Position numbers and translations under genes: made by a program | The notes under the pieces: model-generated | Seen by the model: the letters and a program-made list of their open reading frames with translations, nothing else | Databases searched by the model: none | What the model was told of the DNA's origin: nothing | Source of the DNA: Bryum argenteum | Taxonomy: Eukaryota > Streptophyta > Bryopsida > Bryales > Bryaceae | Direction of reading: 5' to 3' | NCBI GenBank assembly: GCA_037043015.1 | Contig: CM073329.1 | Location: 13,594,648 to 13,658,647 of the forward strand | Length of the DNA stretch: 64,000 bases | In this document: in pieces, positions 37,301 through 48,965 of the stretch | Numbering within the stretch: position 1 is the stretch's first letter | How the letters are laid out: each line of letters begins with the position of its first letter

Positions 37301-40300
37301 ATCATAGGCAGGAGAGCTGAGCAGATTCAGTTCAGGCTTCGTTGTTCATCAGGAGGCCTCCCCATGAATATGCTCGTATCTACTTACGTCACTATTAAAA
37401 TCATTCAAGCACAGTCTTCCAACGATTTCAATGACATGAATGAAGACGTCTACATACTACAAAACCTACCAGGACTTGCCATTTATGAAAAAAGCGTTCG
37501 AATTTGTGTTCAGACAAACCGTCAAGAATTGACTTACAGCAACTGAAGAATTAGATAGCGTCTCCACTAGCGAGATGTCAAGGGCTTCTCTACAAGCTAA
37601 CGATATCTGCAGTAAAGGCATACTTGAAGAGATCAGCCAACAACACCATAACATTGACTGTAAGATAGAAGCGCCCAAAAACGACCATTGAAATGGATCA
37701 GCACTGACGACCTTCACTCTAAAAACAAACTGAAATTAACCAAGATACCGACTCATGAGCAAAGCACGCAGGTGGTCAAGAAGAAACCTCTCCGAGCGTT
37801 ATTAGAAGATATGCGATTGTCCTTAAGACAACAATAAGTCGTGGTGAATTGTTATCAGACCCCGACAACTGGCAAAGCAGAAGGCGGTTCATTATCAATT
37901 CCGTCACAAATCTTCATACAGATCAAATCGATGCAGCCAAACCTCAGACCACGAAGCACAAGTGGAATAATGAATGAATGTATGAATCTACCTCCTTAGT
38001 AAGTAAGAAAGTGAACTCCTTTTGTGCTGGCTCACCCATTTGGTCGGCAATCCCCACCCGTAATATGTATTGTACACAGGCCTGTTTGAATAAAGAAGCA
38101 CCAAACTGAGTATATAACTGACTTTAAAGACTTCATACTCAATTTGCCAACGAAGTAATACTTTTGAACATCATCCAACATCGTTGAGATGCTTAAATCA
38201 AGTGGATAGATGAAGTCAAAGGTCACGTGTATCGAACTCAGAAGACAAACCTGTGCATGCGCGTCGGGACTAGAAGTTAGCATACTAGTAGCCTCCATCC
38301 CTAAATGTGCGAGTTCCATATTGTTATGATTGAATGTCAAATTCATGACCTGCAAAAAGGACATTATTTCAGCATCGTAATCGCCATCCAATCTTCTTCC
38401 AATGGCTCAAGAGTGGAAGACTTTCATCAGTGATGATGGCAGAGTTTCACTAGTTATAACGGATGCCATTTATACAACCATATCATACGATAATGAGTCG
38501 GCACGGTGAAAGAAAAGTAGAAGAGAGCTTTTGCTAGCAAAGAATACCTGCAAAAAGGATACCCAGGCCATAGTTATACCAAAGCGAATATCTTTCGAAC
38601 GAGGACCTGATGCTGCAACACACGATTGTTTCTGTATTACGTCGCAAGTCCATAGCTGAAACGATCAAGTGGTCATGACGTTTACTTCCAGTCAAACAAG
38701 ACTATTTAAATCCTTACCTCGTAAAAAGGGAATAATCAGATGTTTTTGCAAAGCCCCTTCTAACGCTTTTGGCGGAGTAGGTGATTGTTTCCCCTTAGGT
38801 TGAACCTACATAACCATATGAAGTATGAGGCACAAGCAATAAGTTACATATGAACCATATGAATACGATGACAAGGACGTAATGAAGTAAAAAGACGTTA
38901 CCTGCGCCTGAGGGTTTAAGCCGAGAGCCAGCAAAGCTCCTAGAGCAGAGGCATAACCATCCCGAACACATTGATATACATCCTCCAGCCCCTGGTTGCA
39001 TAGGTGACCTTTTTAGCCCCAAGGATCTTTCAAAAAATAATGGCAGCAAAAGACTACAAGCATTTAGTCCAGTCAATACCTTCAAGCAAAGGTTGATACA
39101 AGCTTCTAGCCCACCAGATGCTACGCCAGGCCCGCCAGTCAACCCCACTGCTCGGAGGCACCCTGCTGCGGCAGTCCTGACAGCGGCGGACTTGTCATTC
39201 AATCCCACTTTAAAAATCATACGAATTGCTTCCACATATGCAGCAGTAGGTCCTCCTCCACCAGATCCCTCCAATGCATCCTGAAGTAGCTGCAATCCTG
39301 CTTGTCTTATTCTAACCTGTCCAATATGAGCATGAAAATAGTGTTATAAATTGAGAAAGTTGAGCAGAATGAAGCCCTCCACTTCTACAAGTTTTAACTA
39401 CGGGCCAGTCGACAGGAGAATAGTGCTTATGAGAGGTTCGTTAGATGCTGCCACCACCAGATCCATCCAATTTTCTACTTGCAAACCAATTATCAGTTGC
39501 CATAAATCCTCAGGCAAGGTAAAAGAACGGCATATAAGTCAACGAAAATGAAGGAATACCATGTACCTCAGAGGCTTTCAATAGCTTCCCAACAATATTA
39601 CTGGTCTCCACGAGTCCCGAAGTGATCCTAACTCCAAAAGCTTTGTATAATGACCCCAAACATTGCGCTCCACCTGTAAAAGCCAAATCCTGATGAAAGT
39701 CTGATTACATATACAAAATCCCCGCATGATAAAGTTGACAATAAAAGTCTCCATTCATCGAATGGCTTACCGATACAAGCAGCCGAATCAGTCTTTCGAA
39801 CGTCTACTTTATCAGATAACCAGCCCTGCAAACTACTAGCTCTTGAGTAGATGGATATACTATCTCCCAGTTCTATGAACCTAATCATCGCTGCAGAAGC
39901 CAGACGTCGCACTGGTGGCCGAATCCCTAGCAACAACAAATTCTGAAGCGCATCTTCTCCCTTTCTCTGGAGAGGCAACAAAGTTTCCTGCAAATCCCAC
40001 TCAAAGTATTAGATTCTGCACATTGACCGGTTCAAACCATCGACACTGGAATTTTTTTTTAGTAACTCTTGAACTGCAATGCATCATCTACACCCCAAAC
40101 CTGCCTCACTCACTAAACGTTTCAGATGAGATTAGAGGTATTCCTACCCTAAAACATGATGAATTACGGATTCTGCATGCGAGATTATTTTTACTAGTGC
40201 AAGGTCGTTCATGAGAATGATGAGTTAAGGAGCTGCTTATTTCATTGATTATGTAAAAATTATGAGTGCTCGCGGCCATTGGCCTTACTTGATGATAAGA

Positions 40301-40541
40301 GGGAATCAGGTTGAGAATGTACTACGAAATTGATTATTCGATCTTCCAGAACCTCGAATTTAGACTGAAAGAACTCAAGAAATAGTTTCACCTTCGACTC
40401 CTTGTCAATCGTGGACAAGAGATCGGACAGCAAATCGAAGCACATGAGCGGCTGCAGTGGCTTCTGCGAAGCAGAGTGCACCACAGACTCGAGCTGCGCG
40501 ACCAGCACTCCGAGCTCCGATAGACCCCCACCATCCGCCAT
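25379..40541 (-). CDS. SWEETIE: HEATR5/SWEETIE homologue, giant HEAT-repeat protein, 48 exons
   Basis: By family this is a HEAT-repeat scaffold. Animal HEATR5B (p200) and yeast Laa1 work with AP-1 clathrin adaptors at the trans-Golgi network and endosomes; Arabidopsis SWEETIE mutants have altered sugar and starch balance. The assembled protein is about 2,312 residues with no internal stop, and phases match at all 47 junctions. Plant-conserved blocks appear in order, including RVEAALTLRALAEVDPTC (exon 12), RLINAIVAVLGPELSP (exon 26) and FTQQLALFAPQAVSV (exon 28). The last exon is a long acidic low-complexity tail with DDEDDDWDDFQ and polyproline near its start. The start is ATG 40541, with an alternative in-frame ATG at 40550. 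The weakest exon is number 22. No truncation seen. Confidence 0.95.
25379..40541 (-). other. Exon map of the HEATR5/SWEETIE gene
   Basis: Exons, minus strand, 5' to 3': 40541-40392, 39987-39771, 39673-39567, 39316-39080, 38991-38902, 38805-38718, 38612-38548, 38349-38251, 38081-37992, 37868-37788, 37606-37538, 37128-37003, 36723-36620, 36486-36354, 36196-36090, 35895-35779, 35584-35414, 35239-35153, 35049-34956, 34845-34777, 34626-34507, 34397-34329, 34216-34112, 33980-33892, 33711-33555, 33440-33291, 32985-32936, 32844-32745, 32454-32398, 32219-32152, 32049-31956, 31674-31454, 31362-31233, 31096-31028, 30844-30788, 30705-30619, 30498-30370, 30179-29979, 29653-29228, 28964-28896, 28743-28646, 28459-28363, 28158-28026, 27791-27523, 27393-27247, 27107-26946, 26825-26700, 26536-25379. 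All donors are GT and all acceptors AG. Donors at 32397 (GTGCGT) and 31955 (GTCAGA) are unusual, and the acceptor of the 34397 exon is poor. Confidence 0.85.
26140..26225 (-). repeat. In-frame 30 bp tandem repeat in the HEATR5 tail
   Basis: Just under three copies of a 30 bp unit encode the ten-residue repeat PTATDSHEDI within the acidic tail. Copies are nearly identical at the DNA level, so the array is recent or homogenised. Confidence 0.85.
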
Positions 40542-40894
40542 CGTCGCCAACGCACAGCAATCAGCACAGACTCGTCCTTCTCAAAATAAATTACTACTCG
40601 TCAATCTAAACATAGCATCAATTAATCCATGATCCCAATGTGCAGGATCTTCAACCCAATCGAGCGACCTGCTCAAGAATCCCAGCTGCACCGAAGACCA
40701 AAACAGAGCAGATCAGAGAGCGAGACCCTAAAGCACCAACCGTCCCAGCAGGGCACTCAGTCTCATGTCCAGCTAGACAGTTTACTGGGTCACGTCAGCT
40801 GCCACGTACTCAGGTCGCTTTTTCCCCTTCTTCCTTCTCCACAATTCCGTCTACCAGCGAGTTCAGTGAAGCTTGGTTCAATTAGGGTTTGGCT
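40542..40894. promoter_or_regulatory. Shared divergent promoter region between HEATR5 and PEN-2
   Basis: Only 353 bp separate the two start codons, which point away from each other. Two 5' UTRs and two core promoters must fit here, so a bidirectional promoter is likely. An aattagggtttggct run lies just before the PEN-2 ATG; AGGGTTT-type motifs are common at plant starts. No clear TATA box placed for either gene. Confidence 0.6.
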
Positions 40895-42849
40895 ATGGCG
40901 GAGGAAGATCGAAGGGACTTGGAGGTCGCTGATGCTGAGTCCCTAGGCTCCCATCAATGGCCTACAGTTGACGGCCCGTTAGGAGTTTATCACGAGGAGG
41001 CTGTGACGCTCGCCAAACGGTTTTACTACACGGGATTCCTCTTGCTTCCCTGGTTGTGGTTCATCAATTGTTACTACTTCTGGCCCGTGCTGCGAAATTC
41101 TGGATCCGATCCTCTAATTCGCCCTTGTAAGTTGACGTTTCCGTCTCCCCAATCTCTCTGTAAATTTATAATTTCTGGAGCCCCTGTCTAGGGTTTTGTC
41201 CATTTCCGATCCTCCACAAATAACGGTACTCTTTCATCGGTTCTGGGGGTTGCCATGATTAACCTTCTTGCTGACTGATAATAACTGTGCATTAGCAATT
41301 TAGTACTGAAATCGATGAGCTCTTAGGGTATACATCGAAGCCATTGCCGGCAATGAGCTAGTAACTGTTTAATATGATGTCATTGACGAAGGTTCGAGAA
41401 AGTTTTAGCAATTGCAACGTTCTCAATTCTTGCTATGTTGTGATAGTGCTTGCAATCGTTTCGGTCAATTACGTTAGCATTCGTAATCCAGGTTAGTTGT
41501 TGGCGACAAAATCAGTTTCCTTGCCTGAGTGTATAAATGGACTTCTGAGACTCATGGTACTTGATAGTTGGGCCATTGATGCTACACCTCGAGTCCGAAA
41601 CCTCCGCCTCGTCAGTTACATCAGAATAGGACGGCCTTGCATAATGTGAGCTACTGGAATTTGCCCGAATTTTGAATCGTAATGTTCACATCTACTCGAA
41701 ACTCACACCAAAACTCCCTCTCTCTTCTTCTCTTGGGGATGTCAACCTCTTGTAATTCGGGCTACGAATCAAGGTTTGGAACGTTACACTAAAAGTAGGC
41801 CAAAATTATGAAACTCATCATTCTGAAAAGAGGAAGATGAGTTTTCATCGTCGGAGTTCAGGAAGGGTTGTTGTATCACGCACCGGAGAGTTTGTTCTGC
41901 TCTGTTCGGAGAACTTTCAACAATGATGAGAACTGGCGAGTGCTTTTTGCCTTTCCGGCTGGAGTGTCGATTTTCATCAGTAGTTCGAGACTGTGGTACA
42001 TCCTCAAAGGACAACTGGAACATGGAGGTCCTTGCCCTGTTGAAATACTGGATAACGATGGGGATGTTGGACTTTGCTGCAGATGTGGTCAAGTCCGCTA
42101 TCGGTTTTCTTGTATACGGCTCACTCCTCCTTGCATGGGGTTTGACATTTGCGTACGGCGGGGAGAAGTTGTTCGGTGACTCGTGGAAGTACCTGGCAGT
42201 GTATAACATTGCTGATAAAATCGGACAGGTAAGAATTCGATAATTTAGATAATTTGATTTTGTATCTGACTTTTCGGCATGATCCAAATCTAATTTTCTC
42301 CTTCCAATCTTATTTCATGCAAGTTGTGAATAAGCATGGTTGTGCCTCTCTAGAACACGTTTTCGTTCTTAATAGCAAGCCAACATGTAAACCATGTGAT
42401 GGTATGAACTTTTAGGTGTGTAAAGGACCTGGGGATTTGTAAACTGTTAATCATCTATTTTAGGATTCTGATGTAGTTATGATCCAACTACCGATCAGAG
42501 TCAAAAGAACTCTTTTCCTTCTTTTTCGAAAGCATGCAACTTTTCACTAGAGTTTATGAATTTTCTGATTTATGAGGGTTAAGGAAAAGAATGTTAGGAG
42601 GGGCTTCGAAAAGTACCTCTAGCCTAAAGAGAATCCTAGACCATCTGATTCCTCATACTATGTCCAAACCTGGCAAACATTCTGTACAATTAGAATGGAA
42701 TGTTCTGCATCAGGCGTATTTACATGCTCAGTATAAATATGTAAGTAAGGTCAGTTGTAATGTTTTGGGTAAGTAGTGGCTTATTATTTTGACTTTATGA
42801 CAAAGGTATCAATCTTAAATGGTTTTGTCATTTGCAGATGGTCACTTGA
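40895..42849 (+). CDS. PEN2: PEN-2, gamma-secretase subunit, 3 exons
   Basis: PEN-2 is the small hairpin membrane subunit that completes and activates gamma-secretase with presenilin, nicastrin and APH-1. Plant homologues sit in endomembranes. Exons: 40895-41126, 42083-42228 and 42838-42849. The protein is about 129 residues. The first membrane segment is FYYTGFLLLPWLWFINCYYF, and after the splice the conserved PYVVKSAIGF stretch begins the second (FLVYGSLLLAWGLTFAYGGE). It ends YLAVYNIADKIGQMVT. The plant-type N-terminal extension before the conserved LAKRFYYTGF precedes it. The third exon adds only three codons and the stop. Without that splice, reading through gives GQVRIR and stop. Confidence 0.9.
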
Positions 42850-45493
42850 GGAGCACGGTGGGAGTGAAGTGGACCACTACTTCAATTTTTTTCTTTTTAG
42901 TTTTCGGCACATGTGGGGAATGTATTCATTGCTAGGAGAAGGACTCTCTTCAATTTCGGTTGTGTTATTGGGCACATCATTGTAATATACAATTAATACA
43001 AAGCATCGTTATCAAATCAGAACATAATTGATCGCATGCCAAAGATTGTTTGGTACGGTTTGGAGCGCTTACTAAATATGGACCTGGTCTTCTTTACTGG
43101 GAAATTGATGAAGTTACTGCGCCTGAAGTTACTCTGCCTGCAAAACAGTTACGAGTTATTATTATACTATTACTTTCACAGTCTGGAAATATACCTCTTC
43201 TGCGCTGCCGTTAACTTGCCACTGCGAGTCTGCGACCAGTGAGGAAGATGCTATAGTAATTACAGGCTCATTGATGGGGAAAGAATAAGTTCCCCAGTGC
43301 TGCAGCACTTGAATTTCTCAGTAATTTCTTATCGGACTTTGCGCTTGCCTTGTGACCTCATCACGTCTCATCCGATGGCATTGACTCCCCAAGACTCACT
43401 GGACCAACCGCACACAAGTACTGTTGTCAATGACTTGTGAGAAGCTCAGCACACACAAGCCCAAGTGGTAAGGTAATCATTTCATCGCCATCCCCACTGC
43501 ACCCACCTTTACCACTCTTGTCCTCAACCGATTCTGTCAACCGTATGGCCACTAATGACAGTATTTCGTCAACAAAGTCTTCCAGATTCAAATTGCGCTG
43601 CGACGTTCTCTGAATTCTGCAGATCCGTCCAGTACCTCTCGTCGAATTGTACGTACCTCCACCCTCCAGTTCTCACTGTGCCAATGTACTGTACGAAGTG
43701 TTTTTTCCTGGATGGCTGCATCCCGGTCAAAACCTGCCTCTTCGGAGCAGAGCAAGCCTCTACCTAAAAGCCGAGGGTGGTGTGCCCATGTTGCCGAGGC
43801 TTCCGTTGCACGAGACTTAATTGTGAAAGTCAGGCCTGTTTAATGAGGTCCGAAGTTTATACAGTACCTGTAACAGTAGCGACATGGTACAGTAAGAAGG
43901 GCTGCTGGACTCGCTCACACTGTTTCTAGCTATTCATGTTGCAGGTGCGCATTTGAAGTTGTCTACCCCTCGTCGACCACCCTGGGTTGACAGTTCTGCA
44001 ATGCTCTCTGCACATGGCAAGAACGAGCTGAGTTTGCCGACGAGGTCATTGCGCCTGTCACACAGTTCGTGATTTATCACCGCAGTTTCAGAAATTTAAG
44101 TCGGCAGTGGGATCCTGGAGGAGTCCTGAATTCACGCAAGTAAGAATGAATTTCTTCTTGAAATGCATTGACTCGTCCTTTAGTGCATGGAAGAACCGAA
44201 GCTTTGCAGGGAATATGAATGCCTTGCATGCAAGGTGCCAGGGCAACGGCTAACATGCATGATCAGCCAAGTTTAGTTAAAAGTACTCGAGCTCGGGTGA
44301 TCGGGCTGAAGGACAGAGTCTCTCGAGGATTGAAGATTCTGTAGCGGAGGTTGTGTAGAGATAGATCTGGCCAGAGTGGCGCCTGTGCAGCTTCATTGAG
44401 GTCCCAAGTATTTGCGAGCTCGTCGTGAAGTTTTTTATCGGCCAGTGATCGTCGGCCTGTCTTGATCACGCCTCGAGAGTTCTTTCGCATTCAGCGTTGC
44501 AGAGGTCGAGATCGTTGCACAACCTAGTACAAATTCAGTGGGTCCTTTCTTCCTTTGGATTGGTTAGCTCTGTGAGAGGAGAGGACAGTTGGTGGCTTGG
44601 CCCAATCTTCCGTTTAGAGTCCTGGATTTTCAAACAGTTGGAGTCATTCAAATTTCGGTGCAAAGAAGGCGGGGTCTATGGAGAACGTTACCTCGGATAA
44701 GATAGAGGTCTCTTGCTCCACCGGGGGTTCTCGTTCATGCGATAGTATTGGTAGTTACTCAGAGAACAGTTTGAGGTTGTCGCCAATGCGAAGTTGACAG
44801 AAGTGCCATCATTGGTGCACGTTGACCATAGTCACATTGTTCATGGGTTCGTGCACAGTGGCAATCGATGAATTCGTCTGAAGCTGCCTGAATATGCTGC
44901 CAGGTCCATCATTCCAAATTTGGGTTGCTGTCCCTCCCTGAGAACGCCGTGTACTCAGCGTGAAATCATCTACTTCTGCAAGGCTGTAGGTTCATATCAT
45001 TATGACCTGAGACTAATTTTGCAGTGTCTTGATCGAACAGACTAAATTTACCACCCGAATCCAATTGGGCGAGACGTACTCGGTAGACGAAGCTTTCAGT
45101 CATTGTAAGCCTGTGAACTGTCTCAGCCGACTCTCGATCGCTTCTGTACTGGTTTCTGCCTGTTAATGTCATCAAGATTCAATGTTGGGGCCCAGCGTTC
45201 ACAACTCATAGTACTTGCGGCTCAATGGCGACAATATTTCAAGTCTTTGACTTGAAGGAAGCAGCACTATCGGAAGGAAAACAACAATGTCGTGAGCGAA
45301 GATATTTGGATGGAGGTGAGTACTTATCTTGTCATTCACTTCATTCGCCAATAACGACTTAGCCGGCAGTTGTATCGATTTTTCGAGCAGCACTTGCTGA
45401 ATGACGTTGTTACCAATTTTGAACGATAATGGCGGTGTAAGTATTTGAATGAAGGATCTGGTAGGTTTCGTTGATCGTGGAAAGTAGAAAAAG
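42850..45493. other. Gene-free stretch, possible leader of the TRM gene
   Basis: The start should hold the PEN-2 3' UTR. From about 43250 the base composition is more balanced than in other intergenic DNA here, which may mean 5' UTR or leader introns of the downstream TRM-like gene. ORFs such as the 75-residue minus-strand one at 44490-44263 have no recognisable product and no conservation I can point to. Confidence 0.35.
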
Positions 45494-48400
45494 ATGTGTA
45501 TTGCAGCTCAAAAACTGTTGAGAAAACGGAGAGGAGCGCCCACTTTCGTTGTTGCAGAGTACTCATACTTCGAGTCGGCTCTTTTCACAGGTTTTGAGGC
45601 GCCGAGAAACAGTTTGGACGTGGCGAACCTCGAAGCTGCCGATGATTCGAGGAGCAGCATTTTCAGAAGCGATGACATTCCGGTGAGTTCACAGCAGCAG
45701 CTCGTCCTTTAATTAACACTAAGCTTTACGCAATCTGCAATAGGTTATCGGCATTTTGAAGCATGCGCGTGCATTATTAAGCCGGCAGCAACTTTGCTGC
45801 AGATCGGCTACGAATACCACAACCCAGCGTTTGTGGCGAGCGTCAGACGGCATAAGAAGGATAGCACACCGTACTCCGTGTCGCAAGGTAGTTCTCCGAG
45901 TAGAAAGCGTGCTCCCGGTGTTGTGGCTCGGCTCATGGGCTTGGAGACCTTGCCCGACGAGCTCCCTACTCGAAAGTTTTCGCAACCTGGAACGCCAACC
46001 TACGGAAGTTCCAAACCAGGCTTGATCAGACAACGGTCCCAAGGTGCATTACCTTCCTCATGGCAGCGACCACCTCTGCCGCGGCGGGCACCTGCGCATG
46101 TGGAAGAAGAAAGGGTTCTAGCTCCGGTGCTTTCATTCCGAGATCATCCGCAAGAAGCGCAGCTGCAGAAGTTTAAAGTAGAGTTTGAGGCCAAGCAGCA
46201 AGCAGCTTTAGCGAAGAAGCAAGAGCAGCTTCGCAGCTTGCAGCTTGAAGACATGAACCGCGAGCTCGAGGAGAAGAAGGAGAAAGTTAGAGCTACTCTT
46301 GACAAAGCCAAGACTGCATTGGCACTGGCTGAGGCGAAGCGTGCACACAGTGGTCAAGGGCAGTTTGAAGAATCGAAGGAGTTTCTTGATGCTATGAAGT
46401 TTTTGCAGTCCAACAAGGACTTCATCTTTCAGTTTCTCCAGCCGAAGCCTGAGAGCAACGAAAACTCGAACGCTCCAACACCTATCACTCTCCTGAGGAA
46501 AGAGAAAGGGAACGCAACATTGAACATTCGTAAGCGAGATGGATTTAGTCCTCGCGCATTTGCTCGGCTTTTCATTAAGTCTCGAAAATGGAATGATAGC
46601 AAGCAGCAATTAGACACCCTTCCACAGTTGACGCCTTTGACAGTTGAAAGATGCAACAGTTCAGGCTCCCGACGAGCGCTGGTGGATGACGTGAAGCAGA
46701 AGGTTTCGAGCTCCAAGAATTTCAAATCTGACTTACGAACCCCTCCATCTCCAAGGGTGCAGAGGAGGCCTCCTAGAGATGAAGTCAACAAGACCAGTGC
46801 TCGAGATGTCATCGTAAAGATAAAGGAGCGGTTGCTGCAAAGAGAGCAATGCGATAGAATTGTGGAGCCTGAGGCAGAGAAAGCGCGTTCGAGGGACTTC
46901 GATGATAAAAATGATCGTAAAAGCTCCAAGAAGAACAATTTCACTCGTACAAAGTATCTTTCAACGGGCAAGCGTGTCTCAATGCACACCGAAAACATTG
47001 ACGACGCGACATACACCAGCGATGGCGACGATATATCAACGCCTTTGGTTACGATCGTTAGAGAAAATGCGAGGAGATCAAGCGTCAGCTTACCGGGCTC
47101 ACCTCACCTTTCAGCGCGATCTCCTGACGGCACAACGATCATGCGAAGGCGTGCAAGTGAGAAACCTGGCATTTCACCCTCGCCAGAATCGAAGAAGACG
47201 ACCTTGACATCGGGATCGCCTCAACGACGTGGGAGTCAAGCTGACCGAGGGCCTTTACTTTCAAATACTGAAGTTGAGAGAAGCTTGCGCAAATCAGCTT
47301 CTGTAAGCGAAAGTGCTTCTCGGACCGAAGCCTTGAAGCAGAGGATTGAAGCCTCCGAAGCCAGGAATCAGAGCACAGAGCCTGCTCTAAATCTCACTAG
47401 GTGCCGGTCAATTCCAAATGTGGCCGTGCTGCGTGGACAATGTTCCGTTGAAGCAGTTCAAGCGGGAGTGCGTCAGTTCAATGAGAACATTGCCAAGAGC
47501 ACACAAAAGACGGCCAGGCAAGCAGTAGGCCAAAAACCTCAGAAGTCGAAAGGATTCTTTTCTGGAGGTAAGAAGAAGACTGGCGATGGCTCGCAGGCCA
47601 TAACTCCTGCCGCGCACCACTTGTTTTCAAGCTCAACTCCCGTACTGGCGCGATTTGCAGCTCTTGCAGAGTCCTGCGTCTCACGTAGTACTACATTAAG
47701 CGACGCAGACTCTGCCGTAAATGTCAGGCTTCACACTCGGTCGAGACGAAATGCACGGAATCCTAAAGTGCCACTTTTGCCTTTCACTAAAGAAACGTAT
47801 GAAGTTGAGAGCGTCGTCTCAGAGAGCAGTGCCGAATCCGATGCCGGCTCCTGTGACGAGTTCTTAGAGGCTCTCTCTCAGTTGCGACCACTCGCTGAAC
47901 TCGAGCACCTCAATCCAAAGCAAGCTCTTCCGAGCACAGCCTCGCCTCAGCAACAGGTACACATCTTAAGCCAAGATTCTAAGATCCTGTTCCCCTGTAT
48001 CACTTCCAAATACTAACAATCCTAGTCGCATATTTCAGATCCAAAAAAACGTCAAGCCGACGACACCAAAAAAGGTGGAGGACGAGCAAGAGTCCAACAG
48101 CGACAATAACAGCCAGCCAAGTCCCGTTTCTGTTCTTGATGCTCCTTTCGAATCGAAATTACCTGTTCTGAAATTCAAGGAGATCGCAAATAGCCATCAA
48201 GGTTGCTATCTCAACATTCAATACCTTTCTTCAAGCATTTGTCTGTCCATCAATTTAAACATAACTTATATCGAACGGTGAAAATTCTTGATCGCAGATG
48301 GCGTTCTTTTCGGCAAATTAAGAAATCCTCTAACCGTCGTACTGATTCGTGCAGGACTCCAAAAGCAATTACATCATCTGAAAGTCGAGAGAACGAAGGA

Positions 48401-48965
48401 AGTTCCGGAGCTTGTTGCTGACAAATCAAAAGTACAGACAATCAACTCAAACCAGCCGAAGCGTCAACATTTCGCATACGAAGGTTCGTCAACTCTGGCA
48501 TACATAAGCAGAATCATAATCGGCTCCGACTTCATAACGCACGGAGGGCGGCACCTAAGCAAATGGCATTCAGCACCAAAACCAATCAATCCGCATCTCT
48601 TTTACGACCTGGAGGTTTCCTACTACACCTCGGATTCGAAAAGAAGCGGGGAGCGGCGCCTGATCTTCGATAGCGTCAACGAGATTCTGGCTGAGAAGCT
48701 GCGACCTCTCCACGAACCGTGGAAGAATTCGCACATGAACACCATTCTCACGGGGAAGCGGCTCGTGGAGGATATTTGGACCGAGGTTCAGAAATGGCAG
48801 TTTCCGGATTGCGGTTTCGGCGACGATTACCTCGAGAGCTTGGTGGCGCACGACCTTCAAACATCTCTGCCATGGATGGCGCTCCATCACGATGTGAATA
48901 ACATTTGCTTGCACCTCGAGAAAGCCATTTTCGATGACTTGATCCTCGAGGTCTGTAGATTATGA
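45494..48965 (+). CDS. LONGIFOLIA/TRM-like protein with DUF3741 and DUF4378 regions, 4 exons
   Basis: TRM (TON1-recruiting motif) proteins bind cortical microtubules and recruit TON1 and PP2A complexes that set division planes and cell elongation. Exons: 45494-45682, 45803-47956, 48039-48201 and 48298-48965, about 1,057 residues. After the first splice the reading gives IGYEYHNPAF, then the DUF3741 box RAPGVVARLMGLETLPDE (near 45910-45963). A coiled stretch follows (EDMNRELEEKKEKVRATLDK), then a basic Ser-rich middle. QPSPVSVLDAPFESK is the conserved motif before the C-terminal domain. The tail has the DUF4378 region (HLFYDLEVSYY, LIFDSVNEILAEKL) and ends LEKAIFDDLILEV, which resembles the TON1-binding M2 motif. 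Exon 4 could instead start at 48355, also in frame. An upstream exon is possible. Confidence 0.88.

Noticed and set aside
37539-37717. In-frame extension of HEATR5 exon 11 towards 37717
   Set aside because: The extended reading cannot be joined in phase to exon 10 (stop at the junction). A shorter exon, 37606-37538, has a good acceptor, fits phase and matches the family.
46429-47016. 195-residue minus-strand ORF inside the TRM-like gene
   Set aside because: It lies fully antisense to the large coding exon and gives a Ser/Leu-rich shadow translation.
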